Virus record (IMG/VR): IMGVR_UViG_3300042463_000956
Span: 1 to 64,000 of that record
Reading direction: 5' to 3' (one strand)
From: a virus
DNA length: 64,000 bases
The notes beneath the pieces are model-generated. The model was given only the letters and a program-made list of their open reading frames with translations, made no database searches and was not told the origin of the DNA. Made by a program: the position numbers and the translations under genes. Shown here one piece after another: positions 15,034 to 22,517 of the stretch; position 1 is the first letter of the stretch, and every line of letters starts with the position of its first letter.

Positions 15034-15113
15034 AGTTAGGTAATGTGTAATGTGAAAATGGTATCACATCCTTAATGGTTACATTGTTGCAGGTTCGAGT
15101 CCTGTCCTGACTA
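15034..15113 (+). ncRNA. tRNA-like RNA with abnormal body
   Basis: Acceptor AGTTAGG/CCTGACT and T arm GCAGG-TTCGAGT-CCTGT are canonical. The middle folds as an outer helix TGTAA (15046-15050)/TTACA (15079-15083) enclosing TGTGA-AAATGGTA-TCACA. No normal D or anticodon arm can be drawn. Same plan as the RNAs at 14521 and 15391. Confidence 0.5.
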
Positions 15114-15284
15114 CAATCGGTTGCTTGATTCCTGGTAGTAGAGTAACAACCGTTGGAGAATTCGGGATATCTCGTGAATGGTGGTGTAAGATATAAAAGG
15201 GAAACTTACAATGGTGGAGTACCAAAAACAAAAGAAACGAGACATGTGGGTGATCATATGTTGGTGCAAATCTCCACCTTTTTT
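15114..15284 (+). ncRNA. Structured 3' segment of the RNA operon with terminator
   Basis: Contains CGGTTG/CAACCG (15118-15152), GTAAG/CTTAC, and a closing pair GGTGGAG (15213-15219)/CTCCACC (15272-15278) followed by six T, which would terminate the tRNA-Glu transcription unit. No coding frame is apparent. It may be a separate RNA or a trailer. Confidence 0.4.
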
Positions 15285-15298
15285 AAAATTAAAAAAAG

Positions 15299-15386
15299 AC
15301 GATGAACTTCAGTTCCCACACAGCGGTGAGATGGGCTAAGCTATATACAGGTTCTCGGTGCTGGAAGTAGAAGGCTGAAGAGTCGT
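15299..15386 (+). ncRNA. Closed structured RNA (unknown)
   Basis: ACGA (15299-15302) and CTTCAG (15307-15312) pair with CTGAAG (15375-15380) and TCGT (15383-15386). Internal CCCA/TGGG pairing is visible. It directly precedes the tRNA-like RNA at 15391. No promoter is seen between the upstream terminator and this element. Confidence 0.38.
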
Positions 15387-15390
15387 TGTT

Positions 15391-15506
15391 TGTCAGGAGT
15401 GTAATGAGGCATGGTGCCGAGTCCCCAAGACACCACGGTCCAAGAGCAATTTGGACGCGAGAAGTTATAAGGTCGCTCATTGTGGGTTCGAATCCCACCC
15501 TGACAT
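15391..15506 (+). ncRNA. Large tRNA-like RNA (116 nt)
   Basis: Perfect acceptor TGTCAGG/CCTGACA and T arm GTGGG-TTCGAAT-CCCAC. The middle is closed by AATGAG (15403-15408)/CTCATT (15476-15481) and holds GGCA-TGG-TGCC, GTCCAA/TTGGAC and GCGA/TCGC hairpins. It recalls the layout of tmRNA, where a tRNA-like domain carries a long helix in place of the anticodon arm, but it is much shorter and has no tag frame that I can identify. Confidence 0.5.
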
Positions 15507-15521
15507 CTAAAATTATATATT

Positions 15522-15734
15522 ATGAAAGATGCGTTATTAACAGTTTTGGCAACCGTTCTATCGGTTGTTTTTGTAGGATTTGGTTCAATTTTATTTGTGA
15601 ATTTTCTAGAAGGTGAATTTGCAATTATACCATTTTTAATTGGTCTTGTTGGTTATTTCATCGCTCTTAGACCTGCTATTAATGAGTGGGAAAGTACTTT
15701 TAAAAAATTATTTAAAGTTAAAGATGAAGAATAG
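15522..15734 (+). CDS. Small membrane protein, two TM segments
   Basis: 70 residues with two hydrophobic helices (about 5-28 and 34-48), then a basic/acidic C-terminal tail ending KVKDEE. The size and topology are compatible with an inner-membrane accessory such as a superinfection or lysis-timing protein, but nothing in the sequence decides this. It follows the last tRNA-like RNA by 15 bases. Confidence 0.55.
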   Translation: MKDALLTVLATVLSVVFVGFGSILFVNFLEGEFAIIPFLIGLVGYFIALRPAINEWESTFKKLFKVKDEE

Positions 15735-15735
15735 T

Positions 15736-15765
15736 TTGTAAATTAAAAAAAACTTTATATCTTTG
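15736..15765 (+). promoter_or_regulatory. Bacteroidota-type promoter, leaderless spacing
   Basis: TTG (15736-15738), 19 bases, TATCTTTG (15758-15765), then 4 nt and the ATG at 15770. Confidence 0.72.
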
Positions 15766-15769
15766 TTGT

Positions 15770-16186
15770 ATGAAAACAATTATAACAACCTTATTTATCC
15801 TATTTTATTTTGTTTATTTTTCTCAAATGAGTGATTTGGAAAAAGCCGTATTTGAAGAATTTAAAATCTATAAAAAAAATTACAATGGTAATACAGTAAA
15901 ACTCGATACAACACTAAGTTTTGGTTGTAAAGAACATAGTATTACTATGTATAAAGTTGTTAATCTTTTCCATGCTAAAATGGACGGAGTTAGTTTTAAA
16001 TCTGAAATATGTCAAGAAAGTTTTGCAACAAGTAAAAGTACAAAAGAAAATTCAAAATTTATTCTTGATGGATTTTTAGTGTCATCTGAACACACAAAGT
16101 TACTTAGAGAAAAATCAGAATATATGGGTGTTGGTATTTTTGTTGACCAATACGATAATTATTGGGTTACAATACGTTTTCGTTAG
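15770..16186 (+). CDS. Secreted CAP/SCP-like domain protein
   Basis: 138 residues with an N-terminal hydrophobic segment (1-18). The order LSFGCKEHSITMYKVVN ... DGFLVSSEHTKLLREKSEYMGVGIF ... YWVTIRF resembles the SCP/CAP fold (YkwD-type), with an HS-like first helix motif, S-x-EH in the third, and a GVG-YWV ending. Function of bacterial CAP proteins is poorly known; some act at the cell wall or in extracellular signalling. It has its own early-type promoter with leaderless spacing, so it is probably made early and exported. Its end overlaps the end of the convergent gene by 4 bases. Confidence 0.55.
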   Translation: MKTIITTLFILFYFVYFSQMSDLEKAVFEEFKIYKKNYNGNTVKLDTTLSFGCKEHSITMYKVVNLFHAKMDGVSFKSEICQESFATSKSTKENSKFILDGFLVSSEHTKLLREKSEYMGVGIFVDQYDNYWVTIRFR

Positions 16187-18126
16187 AAATTACCAACACC
16201 AGAACTAATAACAGCGGTTGCTTTATCGTTACTACAAGGATTATATCTTATAACAAATTGAGCCTCACATTCTGGAGCTCCCCCACATCCACCACACCTT
16301 GGGAAAGTACCGTATGGCATACCTAAATCAACCACAGTTCCGTTTGGTTTTGTAAATTTAATAAATGGAGTTTCCATGTGTGTTGTCATACAAGCATTAT
16401 TCGGATCAGTCATATCAAGATAGTTTTTATATCTATCAGAATAGTATTTATGACCCTTACCCTTTAACCAGATTTCAACTTCACCAACTTTACTTTTTGC
16501 CATAACTTTTTCAGCAAAAGCTGCTGTTATTGTAAATGTATTTGTTCTGGTACCACCAACATTTCTATCACCACCAACAGTTTTTAAGTTTAAATTTTGT
16601 CCTGTTTGTTTTTTTCCTTTTTCATCTAAGATAATACCAGAACTACATAAAACACCATTTCCAATGTCAGCCGTACCAATTAACACTTCACCGTTCAAAT
16701 ATAAATCAAATGTTGCCTTATCACACGAGTGATTGTTTCCTTGATAATAATCAATTGATATTTTTGAATTTGTTAAACAAGGTTTACTTGTTTGGGTTCC
16801 ATTAGGCATATTTTTTAACACTCTAATTGTGAGTTTAAAATACACCTGTTGACCAGGTACTTTAGATACTCCGTTAGTACCTGTCCAAGTTCTTTCTGGA
16901 CTATCATCAGGAACACCACCTGTATTAACTGTGTAAGCAACAACTTTATCTTTAGAAAAACCAGCCACTTTAATTCCAACACCATTTGCATCTTTTTTTG
17001 GTAGAGCAGCTTTTAGATTACCTAAAAACTCTGTAGCTCTTTGTAATGCTAAAGTGTTATTACTAGCATAATTTTTACCATATAGTGCTTGATCTAATTT
17101 ATCACTATTAAAAATTGGGTTTTTATAATCATCACCTTTAAAAGTAATATCCCAACCAATTTTTTGTCCGTTCATAATATTGCTAGCACCACCACGAACT
17201 TCAGCTAAAGTCATGTGTAAGTTACCGTTTTTTCCTTCGGCAACTAATGTTGTGTTTTTTAAAATCTGAGCTCTAATTGCTTCGTTAACCTTTTTTACTA
17301 ATGAGGCACTATCAGTACCCATAGTCGCAAGTGAAGCAAAACCTTCAACAGTGTAACTTTTTAAATTATCGTTATATGTTATATTAACAATTGCATCACT
17401 AAAAATTTGATTCATACTACCACCGCCAGTTGTTCCTGGTTTTGTTGTTGCTGTTGTTCCTGGTTTTGTTGTTGCTGTTGTTCCTGGTTTTGCTGTTGCT
17501 GTTGTTCCTGGTTTTGCTGTTGTTCCTGGCTTTGCTGTTGTTTTTTGTTGTGAATCAGACTCAACCTTTTTTATACTTTCAATTCGTTCTGTAACATCTT
17601 CACCTTTAGATTTAAGTGTTATTAACTCACCAACGCTAGTAGCAATTGATAATGTTACTTTATCAAACGCGGCTCTTAATTTTGCATTATCGGCATCTAC
17701 TTTTGCATATTTTTTTGTATAACTTTCTCTAAAAGGTACAGTATTAAGACCAGTATTACTTGGGGGGTTTTCCAATTTATTATTTACTGGGTTTTTAAAT
17801 TTTTCAACAGAACCTAATGGGTAACTAAAAAAAATTTCACTATAGATTTCGTTGAAGTATGTTATTTGGTTATTTGATTTTAAACCTATAACTTTTGGGG
17901 TTCCAGTATAATTTTCTGTTAAATTTTTTTGTTCATCAATACCATATAATTTGATTTCATTAAAACCATATTTGTTTAATGTTGCACTATATGCACTAGT
18001 AAGTTCACTAGCAATCTGGTCATAGTCAGTTTTATCTTGTTCTAATAGTATTTTTTGTTCTGAAATTACAACACCTCTTTGATATCCAAGAAGGTATTTC
18101 ATATATTTTAATTCTTCGTTAATCAT
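16183..18126 (-). CDS. Large putative internal head protein with KPGTTA repeats
   Basis: 647 residues. The N-terminus MINEELKYMKYLLGYQRGVV is followed by I-S-E|Q (21-24) and L-L-E|Q (27-30), the second type of capsid-targeting-like end, also seen at 1506 and 3567. A Thr/Ala/Lys/Pro/Gly linker of 24-base repeats (bases 17435-17545) separates an N-terminal helical part from a larger beta-rich C-terminal part with eight or more cysteines (for example FPRCGGCGGAPECEA). I do not recognise it. An ATATTTAT motif lies upstream on the minus strand. A virion-delivered effector is inferred from the N-terminus. Confidence 0.58.
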   Translation of the reverse strand: MINEELKYMKYLLGYQRGVVISEQKILLEQDKTDYDQIASELTSAYSATLNKYGFNEIKLYGIDEQKNLTENYTGTPKVIGLKSNNQITYFNEIYSEIFFSYPLGSVEKFKNPVNNKLENPPSNTGLNTVPFRESYTKKYAKVDADNAKLRAAFDKVTLSIATSVGELITLKSKGEDVTERIESIKKVESDSQQKTTAKPGTTAKPGTTATAKPGTTATTKPGTTATTKPGTTGGGSMNQIFSDAIVNITYNDNLKSYTVEGFASLATMGTDSASLVKKVNEAIRAQILKNTTLVAEGKNGNLHMTLAEVRGGASNIMNGQKIGWDITFKGDDYKNPIFNSDKLDQALYGKNYASNNTLALQRATEFLGNLKAALPKKDANGVGIKVAGFSKDKVVAYTVNTGGVPDDSPERTWTGTNGVSKVPGQQVYFKLTIRVLKNMPNGTQTSKPCLTNSKISIDYYQGNNHSCDKATFDLYLNGEVLIGTADIGNGVLCSSGIILDEKGKKQTGQNLNLKTVGGDRNVGGTRTNTFTITAAFAEKVMAKSKVGEVEIWLKGKGHKYYSDRYKNYLDMTDPNNACMTTHMETPFIKFTKPNGTVVDLGMPYGTFPRCGGCGGAPECEAQFVIRYNPCSNDKATAVISSGVGNF

Positions 18127-18194
18127 ACCAACATCTAATTTTATAATATATAAATATATTTATAGATATAAATAAACTTTAAAAACAAAAAAAA

Positions 18195-18362
18195 ATGAAG
18201 TTAACAAAAGAACAAGTTTTAGGAATTGTTAGACACGCTTTAACATTTGTTGGTGGTATTGTTGTTATGAAAGGATTAGCCGAAGCAGGTGTTGTTGCAG
18301 AAATTACTGGTGGTGTTATGACACTTGTTGGTGCTATCTGGTCAATCGTTGCTAAAAAATAA
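18195..18362 (+). CDS. Holin-like protein (Pam3-gp28-type)
   Basis: 55 residues: MKLTKEQVLGIVRHALTFVG, a first hydrophobic helix, a GLAEAGVVAEITG turn, then a second helix and a KK tail. This pattern (KEQVLG-RHALTFVGG ... VTLVGAIWS) matches small phage holins of the Pam3-gp28 family as I remember them. It would make the membrane lesion for a nearby wall-degrading enzyme; the M15 peptidase at 18932 is 0.6 kb away. It is followed by a strong terminator. Confidence 0.72.
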   Translation: MKLTKEQVLGIVRHALTFVGGIVVMKGLAEAGVVAEITGGVMTLVGAIWSIVAKK

Positions 18363-18382
18363 ATTTATTATTATTTTTTGTA

Positions 18383-18410
18383 AACCCCATCTTTTAGGTG
18401 GGGTTTTTTG
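18383..18410 (+). terminator. Rho-independent terminator
   Basis: ACCCCA (18384-18389) pairs with TGGGGT (18399-18404), followed by a T run, just after the holin-like gene. Confidence 0.85.
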
Positions 18411-18437
18411 TTGATTAAAAAATATTTTATATCTTTG
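18408..18437 (+). promoter_or_regulatory. Bacteroidota-type promoter, leaderless spacing
   Basis: TTG (18408-18410), 19 bases, TATCTTTG (18430-18437), then 4 nt and the ATG at 18442. Confidence 0.72.
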
Positions 18438-18441
18438 TTTT

Positions 18442-18909
18442 ATGAATATATTTTTTTTAGATTTTGATACACAAAAATGTGCACAATATCATTGTGATAA
18501 ACACGTAGTTAAGATGATACTTGAAACAGCACAACTTTTATGTGGTGTACATTGGGTTATTGGTTCTGAAGCCCCATATAAGTTATCCCATAAAAACCAT
18601 CCTTGCGCAATCTGGACTAGGGAATCTCTTTCAAATTATTTATATCTTTGCGACCTTGGTTTGGAGTTGTGTAAAGAATATACATATAGATACGGTAAAA
18701 GACACAAATCACAAGATATTATAGAATGGTGTTTAGATAACAAACCAAATATCCCAGATAAAGACTTTACCCAACCGGCAAAAGCAATGCCAGACGAATA
18801 TAAGACTGAATCTGTTATTGATTCCTATAGGAATTACTATATAAATGCAAAAAAATCTTTTGTTAATTGGAAAAATAGAAATATACCAGAATGGTTTTTA
18901 ATTCATTGA
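18442..18909 (+). CDS. Conserved phage protein of unknown function
   Basis: 155 residues with dense, conserved-looking motifs: DTQKCAQYHCDKHVVKMILE, HKNHPCAIW and ELCKEYTYRYGK, then AMPDEYK and YRNYY. I remember this arrangement from proteins in T4-like and other large phages annotated as hypothetical, but I know no activity. Several His, Cys and Asp residues are placed as if to bind a metal. Expressed from a host-type promoter with leaderless spacing, so probably early. Confidence 0.6.
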   Translation: MNIFFLDFDTQKCAQYHCDKHVVKMILETAQLLCGVHWVIGSEAPYKLSHKNHPCAIWTRESLSNYLYLCDLGLELCKEYTYRYGKRHKSQDIIEWCLDNKPNIPDKDFTQPAKAMPDEYKTESVIDSYRNYYINAKKSFVNWKNRNIPEWFLIH

Positions 18910-18931
18910 TGTATTTATATAGAAAATCTAA

Positions 18932-20041
18932 ATGGGTTATACTCCTAGAAAAAAGAACGAGCTTATGGATATTGATAGACTTTATGAGTCTATTTCTACT
19001 TTTAGTTTTAATAAAAATATATTAAATGAAGCACCACAATCCGTGGACACTTCAAAATATAAGAATATTAATTTTAAAGATAGAGTTGTTGGTAGTAGCA
19101 CACCATCAAAAGATAAGATTAACCCATCTTTACTGGCAGATGTTGATAAAGCTGCTGGTATTGCCGGAACTAAAGCGTCAATTACAACTGCGGTAACAGG
19201 TCATAAAAGAGGTACAAGACACGAATCTGGTTTAGCTGTGGATGTTGCAATGTTTGATGGTAAAGGATATAGTGGTGTTAATAGTGCAAAAAAATTAGGG
19301 ATTTACGATAAAATTGTAAAATTTGTTAATGCTCTAGAAGATATGGGTTATAAAGTTAATTCAGAAAGGGGTAATGATAAAGCTGTTTTGTGGTTCGGAT
19401 TTCCAAACCATCACCACCACGTACATATTTCGAGAAAGTCAGATGACGGTAGCTCAACTTATGAAAAATCAGATGACGAATCTAAAGATGAAACACAAAA
19501 ACCTGATCAAACAACACCAAAAATTAAAAAAATATTTTACACAGCATTTTCTTCAGGTGAACAATCAATAATTAAAGGTGTTTTAGAAAAATTAGATTCA
19601 GTAGGAGTTAAAGACAATTTTTCAAAAATTGTTTTAGCATCACTTGTAATATATAAAAAAGACTCAATAGTGAAAGGCGAAACAATATCAAATTCAGAAG
19701 CTGAAACTTTCATAGGTGATTTAAAAGATAAAACATTTAACACTCTAGATGAATGTTTAGATTTTTTTGAAGAGGAGCTGGGTAAAAGGGAATTTAATAA
19801 AAGTGAAATAAAAACAATTGCCGAAAAGTTTGATGTTAAGGTTTCTGATGAAGGTGGTGGTGAAATCAAACTTGATTTGGAAAAATTTAAATCTTTTATG
19901 ACTAAATTTGAAAAGATTTTTGGTGGTAGTGAGGTAAAAGAAATTCAGGAACCTAAAATTGATTTAAAAAAAGAAGAGGAAGCTATCAAATTGAATGAAG
20001 AAATTACTCGAATTAAAAATTTTATAAAAAAAATTCTTTAG
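18932..20041 (+). CDS. M15-family peptidase (D-Ala-D-Ala/endolysin-like) with cargo-type N-terminus
   Basis: 369 residues. A zinc-peptidase core at 75-170 contains H97-x6-D104 (RHESGLAVDVA) and H163-V-H165, as in M15 carboxypeptidases and phage L-Ala-D-Glu/D-Ala endopeptidases that cut peptidoglycan stem peptides. Residues 30-34 are I-L-N-E|A, matching the cleavage pattern proposed for head cargo. The last 170 residues are helical and lysine/glutamate rich. It may be an endolysin paired with the holin at 18195, or a virion-packed wall hydrolase used at entry. GTATTTAT ends 13 nt before the ATG, which favours late expression. Confidence 0.7.
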   Translation: MGYTPRKKNELMDIDRLYESISTFSFNKNILNEAPQSVDTSKYKNINFKDRVVGSSTPSKDKINPSLLADVDKAAGIAGTKASITTAVTGHKRGTRHESGLAVDVAMFDGKGYSGVNSAKKLGIYDKIVKFVNALEDMGYKVNSERGNDKAVLWFGFPNHHHHVHISRKSDDGSSTYEKSDDESKDETQKPDQTTPKIKKIFYTAFSSGEQSIIKGVLEKLDSVGVKDNFSKIVLASLVIYKKDSIVKGETISNSEAETFIGDLKDKTFNTLDECLDFFEEELGKREFNKSEIKTIAEKFDVKVSDEGGGEIKLDLEKFKSFMTKFEKIFGGSEVKEIQEPKIDLKKEEEAIKLNEEITRIKNFIKKIL

Positions 20042-20046
20042 CTTTC

Positions 20047-20077
20047 TTGACACAATCAAATATTTAATATATGTTTG
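20047..20077 (+). promoter_or_regulatory. Bacteroidota-type promoter
   Basis: TTG (20047-20049), 20 bases, TATGTTTG (20070-20077), upstream of the small gene at 20102. Confidence 0.68.
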
Positions 20078-20101
20078 TAATGTATTTAAAAACAAACAAA
20101 A

Positions 20102-20251
20102 ATGACAGAACAAGAAACACAAGTAATTGAAGTTGAAATCTACGGATACGTTAACAATGAAGGACAAAGAGTTTTTACACCAAATTTAGAGTTTGCACAT
20201 ATAATGGCAACAAAATATGGTACAAACCACGTCTTTGTAGAAAAAAAATAA
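20102..20251 (+). CDS. Small acidic protein (49 aa)
   Basis: MTEQETQVIEVEIYGYVNNE..., ending FVEKK. It has a host-type promoter 25 bases upstream and codon use like its neighbours. No family recognised. It lies directly before the promoter of the large non-coding RNA. Confidence 0.5.
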   Translation: MTEQETQVIEVEIYGYVNNEGQRVFTPNLEFAHIMATKYGTNHVFVEKK

Positions 20252-20269
20252 AAAAAGTTCACAAAGTAC

Positions 20270-20300
20270 TTGACAAATCAAAATAAAAGTCTTAACTTTG
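20270..20300 (+). promoter_or_regulatory. Bacteroidota-type promoter of the large ncRNA
   Basis: TTG within TTGACA (20270-20272), 20 bases, TAACTTTG (20293-20300). Transcription would start near 20305. Confidence 0.75.
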
Positions 20301-20328
20301 TAAAACAAATTCGGAAATGACCGAAAAC

Positions 20329-20337
20329 GTTCTTTGA
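20329..20337 (+). promoter_or_regulatory. boxA-like element in the large ncRNA
   Basis: GTTCTTTGA followed by AAA, about 25 bases after the expected start, after a TTCGG/CCGAA hairpin. Confidence 0.5.
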
Positions 20338-21226
20338 AAACAAGATTATCCGTTCAGGAGTAAGTAATGAAACTGATAAAGATATTGGGCCGTGTATAGT
20401 CCATAAAATAAACTGGGAAACCAGGATAAAGTGAATCATTTGTGTAAGTGGTTTGCGGTTTAGGTAACTAAACTTGAGTACACAAGCGGGATACCGTTTA
20501 ACCTTTAGTACCGAGGGCAACGCTGTAGGGAAAGTGGTTAAGTGATTGGGCGATGTGGGTCGTCTAGTTGAGGTGGGAACACCAATAGGAATAACTCGTA
20601 GGAATATTGCAAAAAATAGAATTATCCGATTTTATCATTGCGTGTTCCAGTATCATAGGAAACTTAAAACCGAAAGGTATGTTGATGTACAGGTGGTGCT
20701 GTTATTAACCTTGATTCGACCCCACCAAGGGTTAAATCTCGAAGTAGTCTTGAAATATTGAGATGGGGACATTTCACAGAGTAGTTGAGTATCGATTCGT
20801 TCAAAAGATGGGTTGGCTCGGTTGACAGACCACTACTTTGATAATCCACAACACAAATACTTTATGGAAAGTAATAAAACTAAATTATTAACTACAAAAA
20901 GGAAAAGTGTCTGTCAGGTTTGGATGAAAGGTGACTACATAGTAATGAGCCGTTCATTGCACACAAGGATCCCAAGTCTAAGTGTAATTATCCGAAAAAC
21001 CTTTAGTCCCGCAAGGACGAACTGGGGAGGCATCCTCGGAAAGAGTCAAGTAAGATGAGAGTAATTCAAACCTCAAGGAGTGGTAAACCTAAAAGACCGT
21101 CACTGAGAAATACTTTCCAAAAGAAAGTGGATAAGAGTAGAATAAATAATGACTCTAAAGGTTCTCAATAACAGGTGTAATCTCAGCCTTATTTTTAAAA
21201 TCTAAGATCTTATTAAAAAAAATTAG

Positions 21227-21253
21227 GAGACAACAATTAGTTGTCTTTTTTTT
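21227..21253 (+). terminator. Terminator of the large ncRNA
   Basis: GACAAC (21229-21234) pairs with GTTGTC (21240-21245), followed by eight T. Confidence 0.85.
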
Positions 21254-21271
21254 ATTGATATATTTATTAGT

Positions 21272-21757
21272 ATGATAATTATAATTTCAGAAAGACAACA
21301 CGAATTAATCAAAGAACAATTATGGTTAAATGCTGCAAGATTTGGTGCGCACGAAACAAACACTGGTAGTGGTTGGGAGCAAGGACTTCAAAAAACTACG
21401 ATATATACAAAAAATTATTCCGACCAACAAAAAGTTGCAAATTTATTTAAACTTGCAAAAGGTTGGTCGTCTACACCCCAAGATTGGAATACAATTAAAA
21501 ATACCGCAACACAAATAAAAACGGCATTAGAAGGTATGGGTTCTGGTAATTTTTTAACACTTTTAAGTCAGATAAATACAAAAGCCAAACTAGCCGCATT
21601 AATTAAAAATTGGAGTTACGGTGGAAAAAATCTTTTTCAGTGGTTAACAGAAGAATATACAATAAGCTGGGGAGACATTCTAAATGTCTTAAAAAAATAT
21701 TTCTCAAGTTATATTGTAAATACATACGCTGTTAATAACCAAAATCTATCCGCTTAA
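21272..21757 (+). CDS. Hypothetical protein with cargo-type N-terminus
   Basis: 161 residues beginning MIIIISERQHELIKEQLWLN, a strand and an amphipathic helix like those of other candidate cargo proteins, though the I-x-E site is less clear (L-I-K-E at 12-15). The body is rich in Asn, Thr and Trp, with helical repeats such as TKAKLAALIKNW. Not recognised. ATATTTAT ends 4 nt before the ATG, so the transcript may be leaderless. Confidence 0.55.
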   Translation: MIIIISERQHELIKEQLWLNAARFGAHETNTGSGWEQGLQKTTIYTKNYSDQQKVANLFKLAKGWSSTPQDWNTIKNTATQIKTALEGMGSGNFLTLLSQINTKAKLAALIKNWSYGGKNLFQWLTEEYTISWGDILNVLKKYFSSYIVNTYAVNNQNLSA

Positions 21758-21832
21758 CTTTTATTTTGTTGATTTTTACAAAAAATGTACTATATATATA
21801 GTATAATAAACTTTAATTAAACCTTATTCGAA

Positions 21833-21994
21833 ATGAAAAAATTATTTTTAATTTCTTTAACAATTTTCACGACAATCTCTCTTATGACATCTTGTGGTGA
21901 AAAAGGAACAGGAAACGCAACACCAGAAGCAACTGCTGTAGAATCTACAACTAATGCAACTGAGGTAGTAAAAGACACTACTTCTGTTAAGTAA
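21833..21994 (+). CDS. Small lipoprotein (53 aa)
   Basis: MKKLFLISLTIFTTISLMTS followed by C-G gives a lipobox (L-M-T-S|C). The mature part is about 32 residues, Thr/Glu/Ala-rich and acidic. It probably sits in a host membrane. Small phage lipoproteins can act in superinfection exclusion or receptor blocking; no direct evidence here. It is followed by the first copy of a 58-base repeat that contains a terminator. Confidence 0.62.
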   Translation: MKKLFLISLTIFTTISLMTSCGEKGTGNATPEATAVESTTNATEVVKDTTSVK

Positions 21995-22048
21995 TTAGGA
22001 TATCTCCTAAAAAAGAAAACCCACTTCAAAAGAGTGGGTTTTTTAATT
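21991..22048 (+). repeat. 58-base direct repeat with terminator, copy 1
   Basis: Contains a palindrome AGGATATCCT-like core (AGGATATCTCCT) and the terminator stem ACCCACT (22019-22025)/AGTGGGT (22033-22039) plus T run. Copy 2 is at 22460-22517. Confidence 0.8.
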
Positions 22049-22106
22049 AGTGGGTGGTAAATCAAAAAAAAATCTAAGTTAATTTATTTTTTTTTGTTTT
22101 TATATA

Positions 22107-22114
22107 ATATTTAT
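22107..22114 (+). promoter_or_regulatory. Putative late promoter motif
   Basis: ATATTTAT, 19 nt before the ATG at 22134. Confidence 0.42.
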
Positions 22115-22133
22115 ATCTAAATAAAAAGATATT

Positions 22134-22460
22134 ATGAAAAGAATAATTAGATTAACTGAGTCGGATCTTACAAGAATTATAAGACGTGTAATTATGGAGG
22201 GTAATTTAAAAGTTGGTGAAATAGTTAAAGTGACAGATGGTTTTGGTACTTTGGAAATTGAAATTGATGAATCCACTCCTAATGGATACCAAGGAATAAT
22301 TGTTGACCATTCTGGTGATTTTGGTGTAAGTAGTAAACAGGTAAAAATGTCAAATATCGCAATTGGAAATTTGGCAACAATTAAAATGATTGATGATAGT
22401 AATGTTAGTGTTACTTTATCTGATACATATAAAAAATCAGTAAAAGCTAAAATCAAATAG
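22134..22460 (+). CDS. Small beta-rich protein with capsid-targeting-like N-terminus
   Basis: 108 residues starting MKRIIRLTESDLTRIIRRVI, then M-E|G (E22). The remaining 86 residues look like a compact beta-barrel (LKVGEIVKVTDGFGTLEIEI ... GIIVDHSGDFGVSSKQV), reminiscent of small SH3/KOW-type folds, without a firm assignment. Flanked by the two copies of the 58-base repeat. Packaging in the head is inferred from the N-terminus. Confidence 0.62.
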   Translation: MKRIIRLTESDLTRIIRRVIMEGNLKVGEIVKVTDGFGTLEIEIDESTPNGYQGIIVDHSGDFGVSSKQVKMSNIAIGNLATIKMIDDSNVSVTLSDTYKKSVKAKIK

Positions 22461-22517
22461 TAATTAGGATATCTCCTAAAAAAGAAAACCCACTTCAAAA
22501 GAGTGGGTTTTTTAATT
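22460..22517 (+). repeat. 58-base direct repeat with terminator, copy 2
   Basis: Same sequence as 21991-22048. It touches the 3' end of the tmRNA on the other strand; its T and A runs let the hairpin serve as terminator in both directions. Confidence 0.8.

Larger units (their letters stand above)
20305..21253 (+). ncRNA. Large (about 0.95 kb) structured non-coding RNA
   Basis: A 950-base stretch between a clear promoter and a clear terminator. Its frames are short, lack usual starts and do not look like the phage's proteins, and it is visibly richer in G and C than nearby genes. It has many short hairpins, several with GNRA loops: CTGG-GAAA-CCAG (20413-20424), GTTTAG-GTAA-CTAAAC (20458-20473), GGTG-GGAA-CACC (20572-20583), ACC-GAAA-GGT (20669-20678), plus GTCC/GGAC (21006-21018), ACTTT/AAAGT (20859-20872) and ACTTTC/GAAAGT (21112-21128). 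A boxA-like element follows the start. Size, structure and a tRNA-rich phage setting recall the GOLLD and ROOL RNA classes; homology is not shown. Confidence 0.7.

Noticed and set aside
14864-15067. Minus-strand frame over tRNA-Glu and tRNA-Asp
   Set aside because: It is the antisense of two tRNAs; the tRNA folds explain the sequence.
15289-15616. Frames on both strands at 15289-15498 and 15386-15616
   Set aside because: They cover the tRNA-like RNA at 15391 and the start of the small membrane protein gene; T arm and acceptor pairing explain the conserved-looking part.
17435-17545. Short tandem repeat as a possible regulatory array
   Set aside because: The 24-base units keep frame and encode a KPGTTA linker within the 647-residue protein.
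20546-20761. Open frames inside the large RNA region (also 20278-20520 and 20813-21058)
   Set aside because: They are short, lie on both strands, show no protein features, and use codons unlike the neighbouring genes; the promoter, terminator and hairpins fit a non-coding RNA better.
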